Source: Fusarium oxysporum f. sp. lycopersici 4287 (Eukaryota; Ascomycota; Sordariomycetes; Hypocreales; Nectriaceae). From it: a DNA stretch of 64,000 nt. A program made the translations under genes and the position numbers. This document shows, piece by piece, positions 48,302 through 58,603 of the stretch; position 1 is the stretch's first letter; each line of letters opens with the position of its first letter. The notes beneath the pieces are model-generated. The model was not told the origin of the DNA. It searched no databases and saw only the letters and a list, made by a program, of their open reading frames with translations. The stretch spans positions 694,699-758,698 of the forward strand of contig NC_030998.1 of the NCBI RefSeq assembly GCF_000149955.1. The letters run 5' to 3'.

Positions 48302-49229
48302 TCACTTCAGAGCTGACCCTGCATGTAGCCCACCTGCAATAGAGTCAGTAATCATATATCCAATCAATGACTAGGAAACGAACCTGTAACAAGCATATCT
48401 GCACCTGTTGTAAACGCAGCTGCATCGCTCAGCAAATAGCACACCATAGGTGTCAGATCCTCCGGCACGCCCAGTCGTTGTAATGGGGCTCCATTTTCGT
48501 ACCAGTCAAGGATAGCCCTCTTCTCTCCCTGTAAGCGTGCTAATAGAGGGGTTTGGATCGCTCCTAGCCCATGATTAGTGGCATGACTGAGATTGTCGAA
48601 GATGACTTACCTGGCGAGATGCAGTTGACCCTGATGCCATACTGACCCAGCTCGCCGGCAAGGGGACCCATAAGACCCTTGATAGCAGCTTTGCTGGCAT
48701 TATAAGCGGATTTTGGTTGCACTGGAACGTATAGACTTTGCGCATTGATGCTGGCGATCGCAACAATACTTCCAGGCGTTTTGGTCTCGACAAGATGTTG
48801 TGCGAGAAGCTTGATAGTCCAGTACGTCCCCATAACATTGACGTTGAGGACTCGCTGGGTGACTTCCCAGTCAGCGTCGAGCAATGGTGTATCCATCACA
48901 ATGCCTGCCGCCGTGAGCGCTCCATGAAGCTGTCCGCCCATGGCTTCAACACATTCAGCAAAAGCCTTCTCAAGGGATTCTTGTTTGGTTACATCGCCTC
49001 GGGTGTAAAATGTCTTGACGCCATAGCGATCACTCAGAGATTTGAACTCTTCTACCGGTTCGGGAGCTGTGTCGATGACAGCGACGCCGCCGCCTAGTTG
49101 GGCTATAGCTTTGGCACAGGCAAAACCAATACCTCCACCTCCTCCTGTGATGAGGAAGTTCTTGCCGGTTAAATCAAATCGATCCGTGACTTTGACGTCG
49201 CCAAGACCCCGAGGGTTGAAGGTTGTCAT
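48302..49229 (-). CDS. Short-chain dehydrogenase/reductase (SDR)
   Basis: NAD(P)-dependent oxidoreductase of the classical SDR family, similar in layout to fungal polyol/xylulose or 3-oxoacyl reductases. Introns 48564-48610 and 48334-48383 give 276 residues. Cofactor motif TGGGGGIGFACAKAIA; the NNAG position reads LTAAGI; catalytic serine in IASINAQS; catalytic pair YNASK in QPKSAYNASKAA; then ISPGAIQTPLL and the C-terminal TGADMLVTGGLHAG. The exact substrate cannot be named. Probably cytosolic. Confidence 0.93.
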
Positions 49230-49821
49230 GATTGCGGAGATGTGAGGCTGCGAGGTTACTGGTGCTCGGGATGAATGCTTTTAAATTATATGATAGCCCA
49301 GCTTATATGCCATCTCAGATATAAGATTGGCTTGGAGCAGCGGCTATATAATCTCTTTGCTATGAGATTTAATGATAACGGCTTCTTCTGCCGCAAGCGC
49401 CATGATCCACGGCTTCAGAAGCCGAAGCGACTCAACACTGAGAGTCCAAATTGCGACGCCATGATTCGCCAGAGCCAGACGTAGAGAATGCGGGGTAACC
49501 GATCCACAGTCTTTCTAGATATGGTTGGGTTTGGTGTTGAAGCCGATACCCACTGACTCTTTTGAGTCCTGCGAACGATACTTAGCGCGGAAACATTCCC
49601 TACACACCAAAGTTGCCGCCGGTTATCAGATAACGGCATCGCACCCGAGGATTTTGTACTTCTGTGCGACAAGTAGCTTATATATGACCCGAGAAGAACT
49701 GATATAATACACATAACAGTCCCCAAGCCTTATCAGATATTCCTGTCCCAAAAGCCAAACCTCTACTCGTCAATTACCTCAATCAGTGTCTGTTCATCAC
49801 CTGAGTTCCCCTCCTCATATC
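49230..49821. other. Bidirectional upstream region, SDR and aldo-keto reductase
   Basis: About 590 bp between divergent starts, so both promoters lie here. No gene supported. Confidence 0.4.
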
Positions 49822-50820
49822 ATGACTGAAACCGCGAAGACCAAGCCCCGCGTCAGTCTTGGGCTCCTGACATTCGGCCCTGAAGGCTCAGAAACCTACG
49901 GAAGCCGCATTACCTCCCTCGACACTTTCAACCAATGCCTCGACTACTTGCAGTCGCGCGGCTACAATGAAGTGGACACAGCCAGAACCTACGTCGGCGG
50001 TCAGCAAGAAGGCTGGACCAAGCGTACCAACTGGCGAGAACGCAACCTTACTCTTGCTACAAAGTGGTATCCTTACAAACCTGGCGATCACTCCAAGGCC
50101 ATTGTCAAGCAGAATTTGAATAAGAGTCTTAGCGAGCTTGGTTCCGATAGCGTGGATATCTTCTATCTGCACGCACCAGATCGATCCGTCCCGTTTCAGG
50201 AGACGCTTGAGGCCTGTAATGAACTTTATAGACAGGGGAAGTTCAAAAGGCTTGGCTTGAGCAATTATGCGGCGTGGGAAGTTGCTGAGCTTTGCACCAT
50301 TGCGGACCAGAAAGGATGGGTCAGACCAAGCGTTTATCAGGCTATGTACAATTGCTTGACTCGCGCCATTGAAGAAGAACTTGTTCCATGCTGCCGCAAA
50401 TTCGGGATGGATATTCTTGTCTATAATCCCTTGGCTGGTGGTGTACTTTCAGGTCGCTACAAAAGCAAAGAGATCCCCGCTGACGGCGGACGATATTCTA
50501 CCCAGGACCCGGTGATTGGGGCGATGTATCGGGACAGATACTTCAAGGATGTCAACTTTGAGGCTTTGAAGGTGATTCAACCTGTTGCTGACAAACTGGG
50601 GTTGACGCTCTTGGAGATTGCATTCAGATGGCTTGTTCACCATAGCAAGCTCAAGGTCATGGATGGCAACGATGGGTTGGTTATTGGTATCAGCTCGCTC
50701 AGCCAGCTTGAGAGTAATCTGGATAATGTTGAGAAGGGTCCGTTGCCAGAAGAGGTGCTGGAGGTATTGGATGAGGCATGGAAGATCACCAAGCCTTCTT
50801 GCTCTCTTTACTGGAGATAG
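49822..50820 (+). CDS. Aldo-keto reductase (AKR7/aflatoxin-aldehyde reductase type)
   Basis: NADPH-dependent carbonyl reductase with a TIM barrel, single exon, 332 residues. The start is the ATG at 49822 (MTETAKTKPRVSLGLLTFG); upstream in-frame codons have no ATG. The catalytic set is visible: Asp and Tyr in EVDTARTYVGG, Lys in TLATKWYPY and His in IFYLHAPD. The cofactor region holds VYNPLAGGVLSGRY and VIGISSLSQLESNL. It is close to AKR7 members that reduce dialdehydes such as aflatoxin aldehyde and succinic semialdehyde. It is divergent from the SDR, suggesting joint control. Confidence 0.93.
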   Translation: MTETAKTKPRVSLGLLTFGPEGSETYGSRITSLDTFNQCLDYLQSRGYNEVDTARTYVGGQQEGWTKRTNWRERNLTLATKWYPYKPGDHSKAIVKQNLNKSLSELGSDSVDIFYLHAPDRSVPFQETLEACNELYRQGKFKRLGLSNYAAWEVAELCTIADQKGWVRPSVYQAMYNCLTRAIEEELVPCCRKFGMDILVYNPLAGGVLSGRYKSKEIPADGGRYSTQDPVIGAMYRDRYFKDVNFEALKVIQPVADKLGLTLLEIAFRWLVHHSKLKVMDGNDGLVIGISSLSQLESNLDNVEKGPLPEEVLEVLDEAWKITKPSCSLYWR

Positions 50821-51226
50821 TCCTGTTATTGTTCTCCCTCACGAATCGACTCTGATGAACTGAGAGTTGTTTCCCAGAGGTACGATGTGACCTTATAATA
50901 AATTCCGCTTCATCGCGGACTCTGCTCCAACTGCCTCACTGTTTTGCTTTTGCTCTAGCACTAAGATCGCTTACTCGTAATGTTATGTCTGTTTACATCG
51001 CCCCCACTATTCCGATTCCAGCTGTGGTCAGCTGCCCAATCTAGCCAAGCGTGATAATTATCGTGTTCTCACGACGGCGCAGCAACGCGCTGCTCCACGA
51101 AACCACTCATCAGAAAATTACCTACTCATCCCTTGCCACCCCGAGTGATCCAAAGCCACTAGGAACTGGAAGATTTACAGACTTTTTGATCGCCTTTATT
51201 GAAACTATTCGATCTGAGCTATCACG
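50821..51226. other. Intergenic, no gene seen
   Basis: About 400 bp with the AKR 3' UTR and the CFEM gene promoter. Nothing else recognised. Confidence 0.45.
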
Positions 51227-51930
51227 ATGGTCCGCCCGTCCACGTTTTTGATCTTTAGCCTGTTCGGCTCAGCTCTTGCTGTCGCCGCGCCGCAGTTTGA
51301 CCAAGGGGCGGAGTTACGCAAGTCAGAATGTGATGTATGTGACTCTTAACACGTCTTGTGAGGCTAGAAACTAATGAATGTGTCAGAATGGCTGTTTCGA
51401 TGACAGCTTCCCCGGCGGTTCATGTACCAATGATCCAGCCTGTATGTGCACTCAGAAGAAGTACCGTGAGGCCTATTTCTGCTGTATGGCCAAGAAATGT
51501 GATGCAGATGTGATGCCTGGTCAGTATCCTCAAACTTGGAAGACTGAACTCCTCTAACGAACTACATGCAGAATCTGTCGAGCGCCAACATACAGAATGC
51601 CAGGCCAGGAACCTCGACTTCACCTTTGACGCTGAGAAAGTTTGCGGTATCAAGTTGGAGGCGACCAGTACCTCTGCTGCTTCGTCAACCACGAGGCATG
51701 CCGGAACTACTTCGCACGTTTCACACGGATCTTCAGCGACATCGGCCTCGGCCTCTACGACATCAGATGCAGAAACTACCAGTAGCACCGAGGGTGCTGA
51801 GAGTGATTCAAGTACTGCTCAGGAGTCATCTACAGGTGGCGCAGCCCCTGTGACTGACAGTGCACCACGGTTGGGTGCACCTTTTGGGGTACTGAGTGTG
51901 CTATTTATGGTCTTTGGGATGCTTCTCTAG
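51227..51930 (+). CDS. CFEM-domain GPI-anchored surface protein
   Basis: Secreted, wall- or membrane-bound protein. Introns 51335-51386 and 51520-51571 give 199 residues. A signal peptide (MVRPSTFLIFSLFGSALAVA) is followed by a cysteine-rich CFEM-like domain: CDNGCFDDSF, then CTNDPACMCTQ, AYFCCMAKKC, TECQ and KVC. The DPACMC element corresponds to the heme-ligand region of CFEM proteins. A long Ser/Thr-rich stalk and a hydrophobic C-terminus (GVLSVLFMVFGMLL) indicate GPI attachment. Family roles are heme/iron uptake, adhesion and host interaction; which applies is unknown. Confidence 0.88.
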
Positions 51931-52031
51931 GTCGAAGCACTGGGTTTGATAAACATCTATGATAATATTAATAAAAATACTACTATTCCTCAATATCTTT
52001 TGATGAGAGTGCTGAACACTTCATCGCCGTC

Positions 52032-53388
52032 TCAATCGAGAGATCTTCTTCCATAAGTTGAGTATCTGTTAGGTTAGCAGTTGGGCTTCAATAGGTTATC
52101 CTGCACTTACACCGGCCAATAAGCATGAATGGTTCTGTCATTCAGGTCCCTTCTGACCTTTGCCAAAAAGACGGTAACCTCTTCCTGGCTCCACCCAAGA
52201 ACTCTCGTCAAAGCTGCCATGGACAGTGCTTCAAGACCCTTGAAACTATCCATGTTGAGATTGTTCCACTCACCAATCTCCTTATACCTTTTATCCAGAG
52301 GCCAGCGGTTCGTCGGCCACTTAAAAACAGTCTCTACAATATCCACGAATCCCGCATCGCGTAGAATGTCCTTGTTCTTTTTATTATCCTGGAACGGGCG
52401 ACCAATCTTGGTGGATGCTTCGTCAAGAAGGTGGATAAGCTTGGAGAGATGATGATCCTCGGTTAGGGTGTTGTCGTCTGAATGAGCGAAGAGGTCGATT
52501 TCAAGAAGCTCCACGTAACCACCTGGAACAAGATTGCTAAGGGAAGTTAATCAGCCTCACTGTGCTCAAAGTAGTCATAGATCTTACTCGTAAATGCTGC
52601 TCACAAGGTTCGGCCAGCTCTTGATGCTAAACGTCATCATCCTACTGTGAACGTAGTCGAATGGCTCAGAGAAGTTCCACGGCTCTTCGATATCATCGAT
52701 GAAGAACTCCACGTTCGGAGGAACACTGAACAATGTCAGTGCGCATCCCATAATGTTCCGATCATATAGTACAAATCAGGTTGGATAGGCGAAAGGTCGA
52801 CACCAATCACTTTTGTTTCGGGATGTTCGTCTGCGTAGTCGATGGCCCATATTCCCGTCCCGGTGCCAACGTCAAGAACACGCTTGGCCTTAGAATTAGG
52901 ATCATTCGGGGGTGCGAGACCGAGTTTGTTATCGAGCATCAAAATAAACAAGTTATGCTGCAAGTCTAGTTGCGAAAATCAGCAGTGAAGGCGGCCTTTC
53001 GAGGCTTTGCCATACCAAGTCTCTCCTTCTCGACGTCGTCATTAGGAAGGTTATACTCTGTAATCATTAGTCAACAACAGCAGAGCAGCAATTCAAGAGA
53101 CTGACTCCCATCCTTATACCGATGATAGGTCCTGCCGTTTTCTTTTCGATAGTCCAGAATGGAGCTTCTTAAGCTCTCAGACGTGGACGCTAAGCTCTTT
53201 TCCACTAGGTCAGGTCGGCAACGACAAACGTTGGTGAGAAGTGACCTACCAATCCCATAGATGAGTCATGCTCTTCGTCAGACTGAAATTCGTGGTTAGT
53301 GAGTCTCCCTGTCCTTCTCAGCAATTGGTAGAAGAACCTGTTCATCCGGTACTAGGTCAGGCTCCGCGTTGACAGTTGGTTCTGCCAT
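52032..53388 (-). CDS. SAM-dependent methyltransferase (LaeA-like class I)
   Basis: Class I methyltransferase of the fungal LaeA/TAM type. Several introns. The SAM-binding motif is VLDVGTGTGIWAIDYADEHP, then VIGVDLSPIQP, later VHSRMMTFSIKSWP and NLVPGGYVELLEIDL. The C-terminus HAYWPV joins over a last intron to YSTYGRRS with a stop at 52032-52034, matching the usual YWP-VYG ending. The start MAEPTVNAEPDLVPDEQ is chosen at 53386-53388. Early exon joins are less sure: the join around 53241-53250 needs an unusual GTCACT donor to stay in frame. Members methylate small metabolites or act as global regulators; most, like this one, are unassigned. Confidence 0.85.
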
Positions 53389-54191
53389 TTTGATGCAAAT
53401 GATTTAATCACGCAATGTTAAAAACTTCCCCGCTCAGAGGATATCCGGCTGCTTTATGAGTAAATCACAATCCCAGTCGATATTTGTCATCCTGTTGGTT
53501 GAGTTCACTGCATATGCAGCTGGATGACCAGGGTCTGATCATACGATGTTCCAAGGCAATGAGTATTTTGAACAGATGACAGTGCGCACTGATTTCTCTT
53601 TATTATACGAGCGACTTGATGAATCAGAGAGTCATATCAAGGCTTATACAGACTATACAACTCTGCGCTTTTATATGGGTGGACTTACCAAAGAGGGGGG
53701 TGGTTTGGCTACGCCCCAACTATTCCGCCCAAACAAGCCGATGAGGAGCACTATTGACATGATGAATATTCTATAGGGGCCAAATATGTTCAACAATTCA
53801 GGTCACACTCTGATGATGCTGATACTGGGTTCTTAATGAGTCGCTCAGCTGCTAGGTTCATCCTCACGGATGTACTCGTTCTACGCACAAAAGTTGCCAA
53901 AATTAATTCTCATTGGCAATCTATCTACATATCTAATCCATCTCGCCACATACTTACCAGATATCCTACAATTCTGAGAAGCTCCTCCAAAATTTCCTCC
54001 GTTGTGATCTCTAATTCCTCCAACCAAATTCGCTTTTTTTGTACTTTCCTCAATTTTCATTTTTCCCTAGCGATCTTTTTTCTTTTGCTTCAGAAGTTCG
54101 CCACGGTCCTGGTCGTTCATCGCCTACTCACTGATACTCTTGACGACAGAAGGATGGAAACTTACTGATGAGCTACCCAAGACAACCCCAC
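53389..54191. other. Intergenic, T-rich tract
   Basis: About 800 bp. The stretch 53990-54110 is T-rich and lies downstream of the small CxxC-protein gene. No gene supported. Confidence 0.4.
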
Positions 54192-54638
54192 CTAGTGGTG
54201 GTGGTGGTGACCATGGCTCTCACGACAACCCTGGGGACGGGGTTCGTTCTGGTGACGGGGAGGATGGCCCATCGGGAAAAACTGGGGAGATTGCTCACCT
54301 TGTTGAGAAGGATACTGCTGAACGGTGTGACGACCACCAGAACCGCTCTGAAACTGCTGGGGAGTCTGGAACCGCGGAGCATCCTGGAACAGAGGTCCAT
54401 TCGGGAACAGAGTTGTACTCTGGACCCCCTGCTGCTGCTGGCGCTGGCCTCTAGGGGGAAACTTGCGTTCGTCAGTAGCTTTCGCCTCCTCACAAGGGGG
54501 GCAGACCCAGTAGCGCCACTCCAGCTTCTCCTCGAACTCTGGGCAAGCACCGGTAACCTCGGGGTCGTAGCGATAGGCGTTATCCTTAAGGACTCCGCAA
54601 AAGACACACTCGTGGACCCAGAAGATGGTGACACACAT
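54192..54638 (-). CDS. Small CxxC-pair protein with Gln-rich, His-ended tail
   Basis: Single-exon 148-residue protein that I do not recognise by name. Residues 11-52 hold two cysteine pairs (HECVFCGVL and WVCPPCEEA) plus one more Cys, an arrangement that could bind zinc in a small ribbon. The tail is low-complexity, rich in Gln, Pro, Phe and Gly, and ends HGHHHHH. No signal peptide. A TATTTAAA element lies at 54822-54829, about 184 bp upstream. The opposite-strand frames are shadows of this repeat-like composition. Confidence 0.65.
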   Translation of the reverse strand: MCVTIFWVHECVFCGVLKDNAYRYDPEVTGACPEFEEKLEWRYWVCPPCEEAKATDERKFPPRGQRQQQQGVQSTTLFPNGPLFQDAPRFQTPQQFQSGSGGRHTVQQYPSQQGEQSPQFFPMGHPPRHQNEPRPQGCRESHGHHHHH

Positions 54639-55543
54639 GGTGAAGGATGATGGAGACTTTTGCTAAGAAGAGTTTCTCTTCTGCGTGTAAGGGTTGTGAG
54701 TAGTGTTTGGTGAGTAAATGTTGAGATTGGTTGAGATGGTATGTGAAAGTTGCTGTGAAGGCTGTTATGAAGGTGGATGAGATGGTGGATGATGATGGGT
54801 TTGGAGGTGATGGGATGGAGCTATTTAAAGGATTTCAGTCAACCATGCGTAAGGAACAAGATGTTCTCTATTACTCCTATTGAATGTTGATGTTCAGTAT
54901 GACAATTAGTATAGTTTTCCCTGAATTCTTGATTATGCAGTCTGCTGATGTTCGAAAATCTGGAACGAGAAAACTGAACATCATCGACCAGCATTCATCT
55001 CGGATCTCTTGGCCACCATTGGATGACATATTGATTCTCATATAGCCTCTTCAATGAACGTGGTTCTCATCAATGCTGCTCATCCTTTAGTCGATAGAAC
55101 ATTAATTAAATAAGAGTTTCAAAACAGAATGATATATACTACGTACCTCGGGCAAAGAATAAAAGGCTGAACAACTCACGTCAATGCCAAACTGCAGAGG
55201 TAAGCTACAAGAATTGAGCACTATTTGCCAGTAACAATAGCTAATATGAGATTGATCTACCGATAGTTCATCGTTACCACATTGACAAAGAAAATGAGTG
55301 TACAGTTACAAATACCGAATTCCTAACTAGTACTCTGTTCATACACCCCATGCATCGCAACACTTTCATGGCATACCCTAGTTAAGCTGAATATGATTGG
55401 GCAGCCTGTCACAGGCCCTGGTAAATTCATGCAGCTTACAGCCAGTGATAATTGCTGATTGTGGGCCACTCACCTTCAGGCAGCACTTGAAATCTCATGG
55501 ACACCCAAACTGCTATGTTGACCTTACAAACCCAATATCAAAA
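54639..55543. other. Intergenic between divergent genes
   Basis: About 905 bp holding the promoters of the small CxxC protein and the HET gene. An ATG at 55393 is out of frame with the HET protein. No further gene seen. Confidence 0.4.
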
Positions 55544-57559
55544 ATGGTTCTGTCGAAACAGACCACTGAAGAAAGGCTATGCTCGCGATGTGAATCCCTA
55601 GACCTCGACAATATTCTGTCCGGTCGTTGGACCAATGTCGAATGCCGGGAGCCAGTAGCCTTCTTTGGCAAGCGAAGTGCTGTTCTTCATAACGAAGGCT
55701 GTCCCCTCTGCCAAGCGCTGTTTTACATTGCGGCCGGCGAACATAACACTTGGTCCCGCAGAAGAGAAGATAAATTCTGCATGTTCACTATCCCAAGCCA
55801 ACTCGCCTATAGAGGAGCGAAACTAAAGTTCACATCTGATGGGGAGATGGGTGATCGAGTTCTGGGACGAGCGAAAGATCAAAGAGATTCGACATGGCTA
55901 ATCGTTTGCAATCAAACCAGATCTATTGACCAACCTCTCTGGTACAATATAATACCAACGTCAGCTCATAACTTTGGTTGTTTGGCTGAATTTTCTGACA
56001 CTTTTAACGGAGTCGGTCAGCGAGTTCGGCTGATTGACCCCGCTAACGTCGACTTCGAAGCGGTAAAGCGATGGCTTGCGCATTGCGCGGGCGTGCATGG
56101 AGAGCTTTGCAATCCTGGTGAAGGGAAGCGCCCTTTGCCCAAAGGCTTAGCTGTTATCAATTGTACGACTCGGAAGCTAGAGCCTTTACCAACCGGTGTA
56201 AAGTTCGCTGCTCTGTCATATGTATGGGGAGACAGTGCGTCAACAAATGAGTCATATTCCTCCAGCTCTCTTTTCCCACAAACTATTGAGGATGCAATTA
56301 CTGTAGCGTTACAAGTTGGTATCAATTTCCTCTGGGTAGACAGGTACTGCTTGCCACAGCAGGAGTGTCCCGAGAAGCGCGAGCAGATTCAGAAGATGCA
56401 CAAGATCTACCGTGAGGCAGACTTAACTATCATCTCTGCAGCAGGCGACGGGCCAGACTATGGTCTTCCAGGCATAAGCACACCAAGAGTCAGCGCCCCT
56501 TCAGTAGACTTACGCCTTGGAGCTCACCGCTTAGTCTCCACAGGCCGGAGTGCACAAGAAGCTATCCGAAACACGACATGGGCGTCTCGAGCTTGGACAT
56601 TTCAAGAGGGCCTTGTTTCAAGAAGGAAGCTCGTCTTCACAGATGAACAGGTGTACCTTCATTGTATGGAGCGTGAGTTCCGCGAGACAATTGAACAGGA
56701 CTTCGATCTTTTAGCTCAGGCAGATAGTCCTGATCTATGCAATCCATTTCAGTGCAGAGTATTACATCTTATCCCAGACAATGTCGGGGAGAAAGGTGTA
56801 CACTCACTCACTGGAGACTTTTCAGAACGAAAGATTACATACCAGAGCGATACACTGAATGCGTGTCTCGGCATCCTTAATCTATTCCAAGACGCCTTTC
56901 CGGATTCTTTTCGTCACCTTTGGGGTCAGCCGATCCTATACAATAATGATAATTCAATCGGGGATGTCGTGGTTTCTGCCCTCAATTGGGGTATAATAGG
57001 CCCGGCACAGAGACGACCAGATTTCCCGAGTTGGTCGTGGATTGGCTGGAAGGGCAAGGCATATTCGACAATCAACAGATCTCACAAAGAAACTGTAACC
57101 GCCTCTCTGCTACTAGACGACGGCACTGCCATCGAAGACGCCAACGCCTTAAGGGATCTGAATATCTTCCAAAAAATATCACCAATGTTAAGCAAATACA
57201 TACTCATCGAGGCCCAGACTGTTCACGTAAGAATACGGCGGAAGGAAGGGGCTCATTGGAATCTTCGAAACATGTGGAAACTCTCTTTTGTGAAAAATGG
57301 CACCGAAAGATATGGAATCACTTACGCAGATGGCTTCTCCATAACACAAGAGTTCGAAGCGGGTGATAGCATATACAGAGATTTGGAAGCGGGGCATACT
57401 TGGCTCGGAATAGCATTTCTGCGCTCTGACATGGTCTTGGTCTTGAAGGATATGGGAGACCATTATGAAAGGTTTGGATATATCGATGTTGACTTTTCCG
57501 TACCAGATCTGGAACTGGTGGATTATCTTCTGGGGCACAGGCTTATTCGTTTAGGGTGA
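55544..57559 (+). CDS. HET-domain (heterokaryon incompatibility) protein
   Basis: 671 residues if started at the ATG at 55544 (MVLSKQTTEERLCSRCESL); the open frame extends 49 codons upstream without an ATG. The HET domain lies at about residues 220-375: AALSYVWGDS, then NFLWVDRYCLPQ, READLTIISAAGDG and RAWTFQEGLVSRRKLVF. The N-terminus has a CSRC pair often seen in such proteins. Fungal HET proteins trigger cell death upon non-self recognition; the large family in Fusarium is mostly uncharacterised. No linked partner gene (NLR, SesB-like) is in the window. Confidence 0.9.
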   Translation: MVLSKQTTEERLCSRCESLDLDNILSGRWTNVECREPVAFFGKRSAVLHNEGCPLCQALFYIAAGEHNTWSRRREDKFCMFTIPSQLAYRGAKLKFTSDGEMGDRVLGRAKDQRDSTWLIVCNQTRSIDQPLWYNIIPTSAHNFGCLAEFSDTFNGVGQRVRLIDPANVDFEAVKRWLAHCAGVHGELCNPGEGKRPLPKGLAVINCTTRKLEPLPTGVKFAALSYVWGDSASTNESYSSSSLFPQTIEDAITVALQVGINFLWVDRYCLPQQECPEKREQIQKMHKIYREADLTIISAAGDGPDYGLPGISTPRVSAPSVDLRLGAHRLVSTGRSAQEAIRNTTWASRAWTFQEGLVSRRKLVFTDEQVYLHCMEREFRETIEQDFDLLAQADSPDLCNPFQCRVLHLIPDNVGEKGVHSLTGDFSERKITYQSDTLNACLGILNLFQDAFPDSFRHLWGQPILYNNDNSIGDVVVSALNWGIIGPAQRRPDFPSWSWIGWKGKAYSTINRSHKETVTASLLLDDGTAIEDANALRDLNIFQKISPMLSKYILIEAQTVHVRIRRKEGAHWNLRNMWKLSFVKNGTERYGITYADGFSITQEFEAGDSIYRDLEAGHTWLGIAFLRSDMVLVLKDMGDHYERFGYIDVDFSVPDLELVDYLLGHRLIRLG

Positions 57560-57757
57560 TTGTTTGAAATACTACTGTTGAAATCGTGGGTCTACATGGT
57601 ATATATGTATGGTAAAATCTGGGTGCTCACTTACTTTGTCGTGTGAGGATTAATCTCTCTTCGACCTCCACCATTCGCTCATCTGCCAGGAGATCTTCGG
57701 CTTTGAGTTTATGAACGGGTTCGGAAGGCTGCCATTTTCAAGTCCGATATATGTCGA

Positions 57758-58603
57758 CTACTCAAAACCACTCCAAGTCTTCTGGACAGCACTCCAATAT
57801 CTCGCCTCATCTTTTCGGGCATGCGCAACATGAAGAGACCCGTCAAACTTCTCCAGATAGATATCAAATCCCAGCTTCTCCGCCTCAGCAGCCTGGGCTT
57901 CCAGATCTTTATAATCGATCAACTCGTCCTCCTCACTATAAATGTACGTTCGACGAATCTCACGCTCCCTCTTGCCCTCAGCCGTATTATGAGTCGAACC
58001 CCAGAAAGCCAGCCAGTCTTTTGTAAGACCAAGAACCTTGGTGAACTGCCATGCAGCCGCAACGAAATAGACAAGCGGCATAAACACCCAGCGATATGAT
58101 TTTGGAACAGTCGACTTGAAGAACGCGGCTGTATTGGTGAGGCGCTGAGCACCCGGTGCTGAGTCAAAGACTGTTACGTGAGGCGGAAGCCAAGGATCTT
58201 CGCCTTCTTGAGCAGTCGCAGCGTATACATCATACAACGATGAGATATTCGACGAACCACCGTTCGAAAAGAGATGAATCATGATTCCTGGCTCAGCCGT
58301 TGATGACGTGGCGTCTGGAAATGAGGCTCTGATAACTGGCACTGCTGGCTTTACCGACTCCGCCAGAACCTTGGGGTCGAAAAAGTTCTTGTTATAGCTC
58401 TTTACAAGAACAAGTTGCGAAGTCGGGTATAACTCCTTGTGCTTATCGACGTATTTGGCAATATGGCTATCAAGTGCATTGGTCCAACTGGCGATGATGA
58501 TGATCTTCGGAGAGTCCGGCGCGGTATGTTCAGAAGGGCGGTAAGCGAAGACCTCGTTGGAGAGCTTTTCCATGTAGGAGAGAGGCTTGGCCTGTGTGCT
58601 CAT
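57758..58603 (-). CDS. DUF829/TMEM53-like alpha/beta hydrolase
   Basis: Single-exon 281-residue protein of the TMEM53 (DUF829) family. The start is the ATG at 58601-58603 (MSTQAKPLSYMEKL). PKIIIIASWTNALDSHIAKY is the family opening. The putative nucleophile is in HLFSNGGSSN, the acid in SEEDELIDY and the histidine in LHVAHARKD. A hydrophobic segment (FMPLVYFVAAAWQF) may attach it to membrane. Enzymatic substrates are unknown for this family. Confidence 0.87.
   Translation of the reverse strand: MSTQAKPLSYMEKLSNEVFAYRPSEHTAPDSPKIIIIASWTNALDSHIAKYVDKHKELYPTSQLVLVKSYNKNFFDPKVLAESVKPAVPVIRASFPDATSSTAEPGIMIHLFSNGGSSNISSLYDVYAATAQEGEDPWLPPHVTVFDSAPGAQRLTNTAAFFKSTVPKSYRWVFMPLVYFVAAAWQFTKVLGLTKDWLAFWGSTHNTAEGKREREIRRTYIYSEEDELIDYKDLEAQAAEAEKLGFDIYLEKFDGSLHVAHARKDEARYWSAVQKTWSGFE

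Noticed and set aside
54140..54650. Plus-strand frames of 104 and 160 codons opposite the small CxxC protein
   Set aside because: Low-complexity mirror of the Gln/His-rich minus-strand protein, without splice or motif support.
55397..55543. N-terminal extension of the HET protein
   Set aside because: The open frame lacks an ATG before 55544; extension would require a non-ATG start or an unseen upstream exon.
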